DNA of 64,000 bases from Durusdinium trenchii (GCA_963970005.1 CAXAMN010021962.1:264190-328189); one strand, 5' to 3'. Positions 32,976 through 44,344 are shown, counted from the first letter of the stretch. Notes: a model not told the origin generated them from the letters alone. A program made the numbers and translations.

Positions 32976-34263
32976 AGCGGATGTAATAGTGGTCTCCTGT
33001 TCTCCCTTCTTTCGTTGTTGGCTTGAGCTCCTCCTCGACCGATGTCTCGACTCTGGCTCTCTCCTCCATGTCGCCCGCTGTCTCCTCTCCTTGGCTCGAC
33101 CTGTGTAGCGGACGGACGACGCGCCGTAGCAGCGGCGCGCCGTTGCTGGGGTCGTCCCCCTCCTGCGCTGCTAGGGCCGTCATGGCTGTGACCCTCCATC
33201 TTGCTCGACGAACCCGGTAGCGAACGATCCGCGCACGACGGAAACCGAAACCGATCCGACCCCGGCCGCGCCCCCCGCCCCGCCTCGCGTTGCCCAGTAC
33301 ATGGTACAGCTCGATCTGTTTCGCGTCTATAGTGTCCAGGAGCAACGCGAGCTCTGCAGCAATGTAATTGAGAGAAGGCGATGGACTGCTCAACTTCTGG
33401 GCGATGCCTAACGCCACGGAGCTGTCGGACTTGAGAATCATGGCAAGCCCTTGCGCTGAATGCGCCTCTGCCAAAACAGCCCTCAAACTTGCATACGCTT
33501 CGCGCACAGCTTGGCTGGCCGCCTCGCCGTGGCTCAGCCTTGAACGCCTCAATGACCTGCCCGTCTCCTTGTCCTTCCGCCACAAGACTGCGCCGATGCC
33601 CATCGGTGAGGCGTCCGAAATGATACCCCGCTCGGCCGGCTTCTCCTTCAACCACATGATGCGAGCCTGTATTTTGAAGCCCATGGCGATCAGCCAGGGC
33701 GAGGCTGCACCAAGTCTTTTGACTGCTACCAAGCCCACCTTTGGTCTTTGATCACCGTCACGTCCTTTCGCTCGCTTCCACTCATGGCCCGCCTCGATGT
33801 CATGCATGGCATCCGTAGTGACCGCGTAGAACACCGACGCCGTCCACCGAATCCGCGGGAGGATGCCAGCCATCCACGACAGTCGCCCTGCAACGGAGCG
33901 TAGGCACCATACCCTTGCCGAGCCAGGAGACCAGCGCGTCGTAGACCTCCTTGCAGATCTTGAAGGGGAGCTCGACCGTGATGTGCCTCCCGCCTCCGCG
34001 GTCTTTGACTCGAACACTTCGAACTGGGTTCCGATCCAAACCACTCTAAGGTGCCATGCACGCTCGCCTTTCTCGAGCGAGACCATGATGCCCAGCGCCT
34101 GCATCGAGTAAAGCGTCATCGATAGCAGCTTCGCTTGCTCCGCCGGGGTACCTCGCAGCGCGATGAGCAGGTCAGCAAGGTATATTTGGATCACCGCCTC
34201 GTCCGGTAGCACCAAACTCTGTAGTAACCTGCCCAAAGCCGCGCTCAATCTGCCCATCACCAA
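32758..34263 (-). pseudogene. Reverse transcriptase C part and RNase H
   Basis: 501 codons. It opens with MGRLSAALGRLLQSL and motif C read as QIYLADLLIALRG, so the second residue of the DD pair's usual YxDD is Ala-Asp instead of Asp-Asp. RNase H-like segments follow: GIISDASPMGIGAVLW (Asp), RAVLAEA (Glu) and MILKSDSSVALG (Asp). Past GNARRGGG the reading is low-complexity Arg/Gly and probably out of frame. Confidence 0.7.
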
Positions 34264-34835
34264 TGGAGCGGCAATGTTGGAGTTCGTCCCGCGTCACTGC
34301 AAAATGACAGAAGGCGTCTGCCAGGTCTACCAGCACGAACTCTGTGGTGCATTGAGGATCTGCTGGGAATGGTGGCTCCCACTCATCCATCTTCCGCACT
34401 GATCCCAACACATCTGGGACCCGCAGCAGCGTGATACGACTGTTGCCTCCACTCCTCAACATATCCACTACGATCCTCTTCTTCACCGTGCCATCTGCCC
34501 TGGTTTTGAGGATCAGGGCAAGTTTTGAGACTGTGCTGATGCTGTATGCGTCCCGCACCGCTGCCGCGCGAAGCCCTTCGCCTCGTATCTCGCTATCTCC
34601 TCCCCGGCCTCCTTTAGAAAATCTTGTACGGACGCGTAGTTCAACATCCCTTGGCACTCCTCGAACTCGACCTGTGTGCCTTGCTGGAGGAAACACACTA
34701 CCTGATGGGGGTATCTTTGCTGCCATGCCCAACGGTACCCCCTCCCTGAACTGCTGGATGCACACGCCGGATCACGTGCTGCCGCCTGCCAGCTGTAGCT
34801 CTGCGTCCAGCGGGGATCTGTACTCCGTGTTTGGC
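34172..34835 (-). pseudogene. YR retroelement reverse transcriptase, N part
   Basis: The reading hops between two frames: GVPLGMAAKIPPSGSVF, then QGMLNYASVQDFLKEAGEE, then VSKLALILKTRADGTVKKR and FVLVDLADAFCHFAVTRDE. The last is motif A with its Asp. Directly afterwards (about 34.28 kb) the frame breaks and the expected motif B region is missing, consistent with an internal deletion. Confidence 0.7.
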
Positions 34836-34942
34836 CTAAGCAGGAGCCTCGGATGCCACTTTCGGAGCTCCCCGCCTGCCTGCTCCGATCCAAGCTGCTG
34901 CGGGGTGATGCACTTTCTCTGACCAAAAGGCTGTGTCCTTGA

Positions 34943-35950
34943 CTAGCTCCCGGAACACGCGCGACCACAGGTTGATCGGGTCCCAGTCTTCTGGCACTTG
35001 ACGACCTCTGCCTCCGTCAATGTCCAACAGTCGACGAATATCTTCTCAAGTCGTTCCGCACGAGCTGTATCTTCCGCTGTGTATATCGATAAGCGACCAA
35101 CACTGGGGTACTGTATGACCAACTTCTCCACGTGCTTGAAGTACAACTCCAGAGCTGCCAAGTTGACGATGTTGAGCATGAGGACTGCAGACTTGAAGAC
35201 CTTCCATAAGCACGTCCAGGCCTGGAAGGATCCGGGCCCCGGAATGTCCCTGTACAAGAACGTCCCATCTCCCAACGGAGTATACGTCCTGGTCTTCTGT
35301 GTCTTCGAAGTCCTCCGTCCATACGGCAGCCACATAGCGAAGTCACAGTAGAGGGCTTGATTGTTGGTGATGACTCTCCTTGCCAAGGCGGCCACTTGAG
35401 AACTTGTCGGCTCCTCTGACTCCTCTGGGCGTGCTCCCATGATGGCAATGTAATTTTGCCACCATCGATTCACATCTCTCGCATCCGGCGGCATAAACTC
35501 TGATTCATCGCATTGGTCGATCAGTGACTCGACTGCATCTTCAGCACGTTCTCTTTGAGTCCGGACCTCCTTGGGGGTTGACCTTAGGTGCTGCTGTAGT
35601 TCCTCCACCGACCGGCGCCACTGTCTCCATGGGTCCTCATCAACGAACTGCTCCTCTGCTACTCCTGCTCTGAAGGCCATGACTCGCTTGCTCAGGCGCC
35701 AAACCAACCCCACCTGCGTGGCCTCCAACGGTGTCAAAGGGCCGCGACTAGTCACGGCAGTGCCACACGCCGCCACAAGAGCACCACGAGCGATAGCTGA
35801 AAACAAACCGATGTTGTTACCGGGATCACCCACATGAAAGATCACCGCGGCCCATACCTCGTCGCCCGCCAACCTAAAGTGATCCAAAATGTCCGGCAAG
35901 TCCTGGAAGGCACTCAATCCCGTCCATAGCCCAAACAAGGCCATGGCCAC
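34943..35950 (-). CDS. YR retroelement ORF1-like region
   Basis: 335 codons from Met at 35950. It contains LFGLWTGLSAFQDLPDILD near the start and LYCDFAMWLPYGRRTSKTQ near the middle, features I associate with the long N-terminal part of a widespread dinoflagellate retroelement polyprotein. No enzymatic motif. A frameshift near 34.99 kb moves the reading to the adjacent frame (WDPINLWSRVFRELVKD, ending 34836). The role, perhaps gag-like, is inferred from position. Confidence 0.65.
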   Translation of the reverse strand: MAMALFGLWTGLSAFQDLPDILDHFRLAGDEVWAAVIFHVGDPGNNIGLFSAIARGALVAACGTAVTSRGPLTPLEATQVGLVWRLSKRVMAFRAGVAEEQFVDEDPWRQWRRSVEELQQHLRSTPKEVRTQRERAEDAVESLIDQCDESEFMPPDARDVNRWWQNYIAIMGARPEESEEPTSSQVAALARRVITNNQALYCDFAMWLPYGRRTSKTQKTRTYTPLGDGTFLYRDIPGPGSFQAWTCLWKVFKSAVLMLNIVNLAALELYFKHVEKLVIQYPSVGRLSIYTAEDTARAERLEKIFVDCWTLTEAEVVKCQKTGTRSTCGRACSGS

Positions 35951-36007
35951 GCGCGCCTCTCGAACCTACCGTTAAACTTTCCTCCATATGGGTGGAGGGG
36001 GAGTGCT

Positions 36008-36023
36008 CTTGAGCCAAAATGGC
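36008..36023 (-). other. Dinoflagellate spliced-leader relic
   Basis: On the minus strand this reads GCCATTTTGGCTCAAG, an exact match to the last 16 bases of the 22-base dinoflagellate spliced leader; the 5' six bases have diverged. It is oriented correctly, 58 bp upstream of the retroelement's first Met (35950). A 7-bp inverted repeat (GGGAGTG/CACTCCC) brackets it. A chance 16-base match in 64 kb on both strands is very unlikely. Confidence 0.85.
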
Positions 36024-36491
36024 CAACACTCCCTCCTCCCTTCTGTAGCTATTCCTAGGTATGGCATATTCTATGCTCAATAGTCAACATTCAGGGTCAG
36101 GGTCATCTATGGTCATCTTACCCATGTGACGCTGCACGTTCAAGCCCTCCGACCTACAGCTCCTTCGAATGGCATCGGGATAGACACGCCGCCTTGGGCC
36201 CTCGGAATACTTTTTCCACAAATTCAGTGAACACTGCGCAACAAGGAATTACAAGTATCCCAGTATCCCCGTAGACTCTTAGACTATTCAGATCGAAGAC
36301 GTGTCACATGTGTCTTGCACGTTTCCAAGCTCAAGTACGACAAAGCATCTGTTCCAAGCTCATTGATTTTGACTTCAGTGGTTCCAATGTTCCCCACTTT
36401 CATTGGACACAACCACCCCAAACTCCAAATAATTCTCTCATTCTGGCCACACTCATACCAACCCCCCGCTCGCACCCATCCGCAGAAACAC

Positions 36492-38026
36492 CGGCCTCAG
36501 AGGTGAGCTCCACCATGGCCGAGGTCACCCCATGCTGCGCCACGGTCTGTGCCAGGCGGAGGAGGTCCTCGTGACCTCGCCGCAGCTCAGCTGGAAAGGC
36601 GAACAAACTGGACACCGGATTGACAAAGCTACCTCTCTCTGAACAAACTGGACACCGCCCTCAAGGGCCAAAGCCAACAACTCCTTTTAAAGGCCACTCT
36701 GCCCTCCAACCTAAGCGATGGCCTCCAACCTAATAGCGATGGCCTCCAACCTACTAGCAATAGCCTCAGGGTGTGTTTACATGTGCTCCTGAAATGTCCA
36801 TCGCGGCTCGCCCGCCTTGTTGGATGTGCTGGGTCACCTCTTCGCCACGCTTCTGCAACACCTCCTCCACCTCTGCCCGCAGCTCAGCCACCTCAGGAGA
36901 CGCCGCGTCTGCGAGCACAGCCGTTGGCCCTTCGACGGTGCCAAATGCTGAGCAATTGGGAAGAGTCGGAAGAGGGATCTTTTCTTTGGAACATGTCGCC
37001 AAAATCGGAACAAAGACAATTCAATTGCAGCCTTTACCATCAAACAAACCATCATTCACCCTTCGGCCTGGTTTGCCACAAGGCCTTGCAGTTGGTGGTT
37101 TCGTTGCTCCAGCAGCGCATTTAGGCGATCGTCATTGTAGCCTTGCTCCTTGCTGACGTGTTGGGTAGCTAGAACACGTTGCCGAATTGCAACAAAGCGC
37201 CGGAGGTTCCAAATGGACACCTGAAATAAGTGGCGTCAACTACTGCAAAGTACAATGACAAGAAAACAGAACCAATATTAGTCTATTTTTTGTATGCTGT
37301 ACATTTTGTTGTATATTTGGAATGTTAGCAAGATCTAGCATGTTGGTGGTAGGGACGACGAAACGGTCGCAGCAGGAGCAGCAGCAGTGGTGGGAACAGT
37401 CGTGCGAAGTCACGCGATTGATAAAATTGAAGAGTAGGAACATGAATAGCAGCACATTTGAATCGCACTGGTAACTGCCGGACGCTGTTGGCAAACCTTC
37501 TCATCTTTTCAACACCATCACCTTCTGGCAGGGTTCCTGTGCAAAACTCCCAAAATCAATGCAATAGGTCGATAGGTGGCCACTCTTTGCTCCAGTCTTC
37601 GAGGGGCCGTCCTGCCACAAGCGCCCGAGATCCTCCCGCAGCACACACGCGCCCACAGCCTCCCTGAGCTCTTCCAAACGCTCAGCGTGCTTCTCCTGAG
37701 CGGAAAGGGTTTGCAGCTGGTGTGGTCTGGGGCTCCCCTGTGCGACCCTACCCGTTCTCTTGGCCAACCAAAAGGGAATTGCCTGGCTTCATTCCTGTAC
37801 GAACATGATCAAACATGCTGAACTTGTCACTTTCAAGCTTAAACTTCTTAAACTAAGGACGCATCGGACATCATAAAGCACAAACAAACCCACCCAGCTT
37901 TCGTTGGCTGTGCCCCGCCTCGACCTGGAGAACCCGCCGCTCCAGCTCCGTGCGCTCCGCACGCTCTGCCGGCAGACGCCCGCCGTGCCGCCGCCGTGCG
38001 AAGAGGTCCTCGAACTTCCGCTGCGC
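36492..38026 (-). CDS. Coiled-coil protein gene, four exons
   Basis: Four minus-strand exons join in frame: 38026-37925 (34 codons, AQRKFEDLFARRRHGGRL...), 37695-37612 (28 codons, EKHAERLEELREAVGAC...), 36891-36816 (VAELRAEVEEVLQKRGEE...) and 36590-36492 (ELRRGHEDLLRLAQTVAQHG...). The first two are phase 0; the third ends after one base at a GC donor and the fourth supplies the other two, giving Ala. Acceptors all look good (for example CGCTCAG|G and CTTTCCAG|C). Donors are GT, GA, GC and GT. Third positions are mostly G or C. No known domain beyond heptads; probably a scaffold or cytoskeletal coiled-coil protein. Ends not found. Confidence 0.65.
36704..36770. repeat. GGCCTCCAACCT repeat, three units
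   Basis: Three consecutive 22-bp units of the form GATGGCCTCCAACCTAATAG, within an intron of the coiled-coil gene. Confidence 0.85.
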
Positions 38027-38409
38027 CTGACGCCGCCAAACAAGGTGGAGGTGTCCAGTGGGGGTGAGTTATACTGGGGTCAGATGCCTTAGGCCAAGTG
38101 GTCCGAGATGACATACAACTTTTCCAAATCTTAGGTCATGACGCTTGTCAATGCAAAATCAACGATTTTGCAGATCTCTGGCGACAACCTCTGACATCTC
38201 TGATTTTGAGATCTTTTCAAACTTTTGCTTCATGACATAGAACTCCGTGGCCCTGCCAAAACCTCAACTCCTTTGTGGTGTTGGCCCAACAAAGGCTAGA
38301 GGCCATGGGACGTCTCAAAGCGTCTTAAGTGCTTGAGAGGTACAGGCTTTGCTGATTTGCTGTTCAGAACCGAGAGGACACTAGCAAGCAGACCGCAACC
38401 CACGTTGTG

Positions 38410-38560
38410 GCCTCAGACTTGTACAGCACAAACTCGTGCCAGTGGGACCTCAATGGCGGGATCAGGTCGATCGCGAGTTCCGGCGCCTTCGATCCGGCGG
38501 TCGCTGCGTCCTCCAACCTTTCCCTCCATCTCCCAAGCTTCGCAAGGAGATGGCTATAGC
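38410..38560 (-). CDS. Candidate exon, unknown product
   Basis: A minus-strand reading with coding-like codons: LGRWRERLEDAATAGSK, then APELAIDLIPPLRSHWHEF and VLYKSEATTW. Third positions favour G and C. I could not fix the splice sites and do not recognise the family. It lies upstream of the coiled-coil gene at 36.5-38.0 kb and could be an earlier exon of it. Confidence 0.4.
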
Positions 38561-38599
38561 TATGGTAAGGTCGCATGGAGTCCCCCCCCATATACATGA

Positions 38600-41500
38600 C
38601 GTGCATGGCTTGCGCAAGTGATCATGTGGGCATTGATGGCCCCTTGAGCCAAGAAACAAGACTTTGGCCTCCACCAAATCCAAGCGCCGTCCGAACTGCC
38701 CAGAGCAGCAGCCACAGCGACAGGAGCGCAGCCCAGCACCCTCCATAGCGCCCGCGTCGCTTCTGGGAGAACAGCAGGTGCCGAAGAGTTGACAGTGTAA
38801 AGTGAGGTGTCTGTGGATCGTGGACGGCCACAACACCAAAACACTAGCAAACACCGCAACCTCGTGATGAAGCTCAGGAAGTGTGAAGTTCCATGATTCC
38901 TGCCCATTGCCCACAGTTCAGGCGCGGGCCAAGGTCTTTTCTCTTTTGTCGAGCACCACCCATCCAATCCCCCCCAAAACTTGCCTTCAGCCGATCTGTT
39001 TGCTGTCATTTCACTCGCCGCTCAGAGGGCCGTCTTGGTGATCCGCGGACGTCCGAACGTGGTGTTTTCCCGTTCTCGCGTGGTGCCGAAAATGGGGGAG
39101 ATCGGAAGCTTCCGGCAGCTAAGCCTCAATGGCTGCAGCAATGGCTTTCGTTTGGGCCGCCCTGGACCTCCCAGGATCGAACCTTGGACAGCAATTCGCC
39201 CAAGCAACACGCCTCAAATCCGCCAAAGCCAAGCAGCCTCTTGAAGCATCATCCAAAGACTAAGAGGTTTGGACGGTGAATTGAACATCATTTCATGTGG
39301 ATCTGCTGGAAAGCTCTTCCCTCCCTGGCCCCATGGCCCAGCACCTGCAAGCACACCTCGCAACGGCAGGGGCGCGCATCAGGGTCCTGGCTGTAGGTAA
39401 CTGCAGTGGATCCACGAAGAAGATCTCTAGCGATCCTGTTTTCCTTTGGGTGATTGGGGGGCATCACCAATGACCTTGCTCCAATTCTTGACGACCCACC
39501 AGTCCTTGAAAAAACTGTATGGCTCATTTGTATATACTGTAGCCCTATATGAGCCTTTTTTGTGGAAGGGTGGTGCAGCGATCGGCTGCAGCTTCTCCAT
39601 CGGTGCCGAGCACCTGGCCTCGGGCTCCTGATCCTTGGGATCTGGCGGCAAGGGACGCCTCGCAAGTTCCACTCGGCTGTTGCTAGTAGGTTGGAGGCCA
39701 TCGCTTGCAGGTTGGGGGCCATCGCTACTAGGTTGGAGGCCATGGCTTTTAGGTTGGAGGCCATTGCTAGTAGGTTGGAGGATTGCTGGTAGGTTGGAGG
39801 CCGCTATTAGGTTGGTGGCTCTTCTAACTCTTCGAAGGCAAATCACTCGGACGCGTGACTCGGCCGAAGCTTCGGCCAAATTACCTCGATAGCATTCGGA
39901 ACACCGCCCCGGTTTGAGGAGGCCCTGAATGGCTCTACATAGGGCACTGCTATTGCTGTTACCTTCATGGTGTCAAGTGTCATGGAATATCTTATATTGG
40001 CTTTGCCTTCGAAGTCACCTGCGCTTACAACATCTTACAACCATGTTGGAGCCCGGTGCAATCGAGCAGCCCATTGGTCACCAAAAGCTCTCGCTCCACT
40101 TGTCTCGGACCTGGGTTGATGGAGCTTGGGATCAACACGGTCCTCAGCATCTGCCCCTCCAACTCGAAGACGGGACAAACCCTTCTGACATGGTATTGAC
40201 AAACAAGGAAGCCTCTATTGACATGATCCTCCAGCGGTTTGCTTCTTCCAAAGGTTTCTATATCACCCCATGCCTGACTAGAGCCCGGGGTGCTCGCCTC
40301 TTCTGCCTCCTTTGGGCATGGATACGCCATGTGTGGTGGCACTCTCAGCCTCACCGGTTGTTGACTCGGTTTGCCGCTTTAGCCGCATCTGAGTACGCTT
40401 TAGCCGCTTTGGTCATCTTCAGGCTGCGAAGTGGACACAGCAAAAGACTGTGAAGGCGAGCTTGAGACAACTTGGCTTAACATGAAAGCTGTGCGAACAA
40501 GTGCTTGAAACTTGACTGTTTGGTGTAGAGCTGCCCTCACAAATGAATCAACTGAAGGGTTTGGGCCAAAAACTCTTGTGTCCCCGCACCTCGAAACGTA
40601 CTGGCGGAGGTTGTGGTAAGACTTACTGCAGGAAAAATGGGAGGTGAACACTCGTGTGGCGGCCCTGTCTTTTTGAGAGGGACAAATTGGTCGGCTACCT
40701 TGCTTCCAACCCAGAATGTTGCGGGCACTGCTTGAGAACGTTGACCACTTGAGCCAGATGGCTTTCCACAGACTGAGGTCGACTAGGGCATCGGAAGAAA
40801 GACGCTCCGCGCATCCATCGCGGTTTTCGTGAAAAAACACGACTACAACAAGGACCTCCACACAACGAAGGACAACTTCCAGACTTACTGGAGCAACTTC
40901 CAGTTTTCTAGTCTATTCGGCTGGCTGCACCTCTACTTACCAAGGACCTCGAAATGTAACCCTCTCCACACCACTGGCTGCCACTGGCCCACCAAGACTT
41001 GCAAAATATTCCGCCACTAAACTAAACCTTGATCGCTTGATATCCAATAACAGTCACCATCTTTCCACATCCAACTGCGCTTCCCTCGGCGCTGCTTTTA
41101 AAGGACCAGTGAGGAAGCAGAAGCCATTATGAGTGCTGACCTCTTGACAGCTCACTGCCCTATGTTACATGATACCTGGCCCTCTGTCGCAGTGATCTGC
41201 CAGGGATTGCGGGTAGCTTGTGGGCTGCTGTCTGAGGACTTCTTTTGCATCAGAAGGTGCGTCTGGAAACTGAATGTTTCTAGGAAGCCCACCCCATCCT
41301 GAATACACGTTCACCCATCTTCAACCCTTCTTTCCATTAGGAAGCTTCGTCCAGCTCCGCTTCTTGCTGCAAGAACTGCTTCGCAAGACACGCGCGAAGT
41401 TTGGTTGGAAGAACCTCACACACCTCCACCCACCGATTCAAACCACTGACTGATTTGGGTCAAAACGTCACTTAGTCTGTTGAGAAGGTGACCGGACCTT

Positions 41501-42875
41501 AAAAGCAATCACTTCGCACCACTGGAATACAAATTAAAGGTATTGCTGGGAAAACGATGCTGTTCCATCTCACCTTGCGACAGCAGGTTTCCCGGCCAAG
41601 AAGAGGTTGGCGCTCAAAAAAAGCAAAGGGACAAGCCAGTGGAGGTCTATTCTCAGCTACGGTAAGGTCGGAGGTTTGCGCGCCCACCATCGGCTCGGGT
41701 ATCGCGCGCACGCGGGGTCGTGCGTGCGTAAAATGGGCGAGAGACTCAGACCTCTGCATCTGGAGGGGTGTGTCGATTCTCAATACATCCAAAAGCCTTG
41801 ACAAGCCCTTTGCCCCCATTTCGGACAAGGCCACAGCGTGCTGCCTCCCTACACCTGCTTGTTACTGTCCAGGCCAACCTCCATCGTGTGGAGGTGGCCT
41901 GGCGAGACCCCTGCAGCGTTGCAAATGTCCATCCCGCCGAAGTACATGCCCACAGTGGCTCAAGTCTGACACTGATCGAAGGTCACTTCGATTCATTCCG
42001 AAGACACCTGGACGAGCCCCTCGTGCAAGGCTTGTGACAACACAGGCTCCCACAGACAAACGACCTTCGTGCCATTCTGAGCCACCGCAAGGCTCCGTGC
42101 GCGAGCTGTGCCGGTCGGAAATCTGAGTGCAGGGATGAACACGTGCATCCACTCTTCTCACTGGCGTAATGTGTAGTATCTTCGATGCGACACAACGAAG
42201 GGATCGGATCATGCCAAAATAAGTGATCGACGCATATATTAAGGGTATATCATCGCCGACCAGGTCTGCATGATCAGTATGCAGTAACCTCAAGAGTCGG
42301 ATAAACACCGGCCTTGGTTCGTATGACTGTCAGTCCGCCAACCCTCTGCACTCACATGCAAATCAACCGCATTCCGGGGATTGCCACTGGCGCCAGTGGA
42401 ATCTAGAACCCCTTTGGGCCCGAGGCGAGCAGCAGAAGGTGCGCATGGGAAACAGCAACATGTGGAGCTGCTGGCTTGAAGCAATCACTTGCGCATTGTC
42501 AAACTGTATTCACACTTAGTCAAAACCTGCTGGACAGGCTTTGAACCCGATCAGATCGATCAGGCCCTCAAAAATTCTAGGTAGGGTGGGGATAGGAACC
42601 AAATACCATGATTACCATGCACAACTTCCACGCCACCTTGATTTCTCAGGCAGGCTCACTTGCCTGGCTGACGGCAACGTGGCTGATCTATCGAAATGAC
42701 TCGCATACAACAAAACCTGCTGACGCCTGACAAGAAAAGGAACAGTTGGAAAGCGGAGGAGATCAAAAGTTGGAGAGGGGTCATGGATATCATACTCATA
42801 GCCCATTCCAACTTATCATGTTTTACCACCACTTCCCAGCTACCCTAGCCCTAGATCCCCCTGCCTTCACCTCCT
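38600..42875. other. No recognisable gene
   Basis: Apart from a GGCCTCCAACCT cluster at 39.68-39.82 kb I see nothing that I can support. Frames near 39.0 and 40.0 kb lack domains and splice context. Confidence 0.5.
39675..39820. repeat. GGCCTCCAACCT repeat, six to seven units
   Basis: The largest cluster of this family, inverted relative to 36.7 kb: TAGGTTGGAGGCCATCGC units at 21-22 bp spacing. Being close to 21 bp it keeps frames open in both directions (minus strand MASNLxA repeated), which is a repeat artefact. Confidence 0.9.
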
Positions 42876-43136
42876 TTAGCTCCGCCACCGCGGCTTCGCC
42901 GCCATGCCCGGCGTGGGCGTCTTGTTGAACGCTGGCGTGGGCGAGGGCGCCCGGCGCATGTGCGACGCGGGGTACGCCCGCAGCTTCGGCCGCTGCGGCG
43001 AGGGGCTCGGCACCGGGCTGGGCGCTGGGCTCTCGCCCCGCGCAGGCGACGCCGTGCGCGAGGAGCCGCGCTGGTGCGGCGAGGCCGTGGCCGGGCGGTT
43101 GCGCCGCGGCACCTCGCTCTCGCCCAAGACGCTGGC
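42876..43136 (-). CDS. Ser/Pro-rich terminal exon
   Basis: 86 codons and a TAA stop at 42876, entered by a phase-0 acceptor CGCAG|G at 43137-43138. Nearly every codon ends in G or C, unlike the surroundings. The peptide is basic and disordered with many SP/TP sites: ASPHQRGSSRTASPARGESP, later SPVPSPSPQRPK and FNKTPTPGMAAKPRWRS at the end. It is most likely the C-terminal tail of a larger protein, possibly a target of proline-directed kinases; upstream exons were not identified. Confidence 0.6.
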   Translation of the reverse strand, partial: ASVLGESEVPRRNRPATASPHQRGSSRTASPARGESPAPSPVPSPSPQRPKLRAYPASHMRRAPSPTPAFNKTPTPGMAAKPRWRS

Positions 43137-43445
43137 CTGCGACCGATTCAGGAAGAAGGGAAGAGTTGGGAACACGATGGCTTTTGAAGGCTTGTTGGAG
43201 GAACACCCCACTTGAACGATCAATGCAGTGTCTACGGGCCAAGCCAAGTGGTTAAATGCTTGGGGTCGATGATCGGGGAACCAGCCTTCGCACGAACAGG
43301 TCCGCCTGTCCTCGCACAAAAGCAGCATGCTGTTTCAAGTTTCAAGCACAACGGCCTAGTTTTTGTGGATGTTCACCTCAGCTGTTGACCAACGCTGTGG
43401 AGACAATCATCGCATTGCACAGGTCCATGCTCATCCACGGCGGCC

Positions 43446-43464
43446 ACTTGACAAAATGTCAAGT
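43446..43464. repeat. Perfect 8-bp inverted repeat
   Basis: ACTTGACA, loop AAA, TGTCAAGT. Confidence 0.85.
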
Positions 43465-44344
43465 TGCACAACCCCTTCCCCCCCACAACATACACGCAAG
43501 CAGGGCACCCTCCAGCTTGAGGAAACGTTCGCCCACGTTCGCCTTGGCGCAATGCCCTCCCCAAACCGTGCGCCCCCGAGAGATTCGTCCTGAAGGCCGT
43601 CATCCCGCGCATGCCCGGGCCTTGAGGGCCCTTAGAGCGCAGGGTGCTGAATCCAACTGACAGACTCGGCAGTGTTGTAGGGCAAAAATGCAACTGAAGA
43701 GTGAATTTGGTGCAACATAGTGCAACTGTCTAACGGTTACCTAACGGGGACAAACCAGAAAGGTCAGTGGTGATTGCTCCATTTTGCCCATTCCAGGCTG
43801 CTGAAACAAAGAAACCCATCTGAGACTTTCAGAGATGTCAAGCGCCACTGGATGTTCGGAACACAACACCGCCACGTCACCAAGTAAAAACCGGGGACGA
43901 GCGTTGAGCGTGTGTTTCCCTACTGTCGGCAGACGCCACCAAACTCTCAGGCCCTGTACGTTGGCACTTCCACCGGACCTCGGGTGTGCCATGCGCCCCG
44001 CAGTAAAGTGGCTTTTGCCACTTGACTCACGCCTCTCACGTGCCCCAACCAAAATGACAAATGAACTCACTGGTGGCTTGAGCAATCCTCAACTTTTGGC
44101 AGCCTTTACGGACCTAAACGCTCCTCGTGATCTGCAGCAAAGGCGGCAATCTCGGCTCACCCGCTCAATACCTTTCTTGGCCACCCCGCGGTCCCAAGCG
44201 CGGCTGCCCCACCTCAGCTACGCTGGACTTGAACACAGCAGGGACGCTGAAATTCCACGATTCGAGGATTGGAACACCCTGAAGAGCCACCCTTTCTGTT
44301 AGGATCTGTAAGGAAGAGTGAGGTCATGTGCGGTCTAAGGTGTT

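Larger units (their letters stand above)
31906..36030 (-). mobile_element. Second YR retroelement, degenerate, minus strand
   Basis: About 4.1 kb on the minus strand. It has, in order, an ORF1-like region, reverse transcriptase, RNase H and tyrosine recombinase, spread over several frames. It abuts the truncated YR gene of the plus-strand element tail to tail near 31.9 kb. A spliced-leader relic lies 58 bp upstream of the first Met. At least five frameshifts and altered catalytic residues show it is dead. Reading frames on the plus strand in this interval are shadows. Confidence 0.85.

Noticed and set aside
32020..34402. Plus-strand frames opposite the minus-strand YR element
   Set aside because: Shadows of the retroelement coding strand, with no motifs of their own.
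39150..39215. Possible tRNA on the minus strand (GGTTCGATCC T-arm-like string)
   Set aside because: No matching acceptor stem, D-arm or anticodon arm can be folded upstream.
39675..39820. CRISPR-like array
   Set aside because: Units are adjacent with no unique spacers of constant length, and the genome is eukaryotic.
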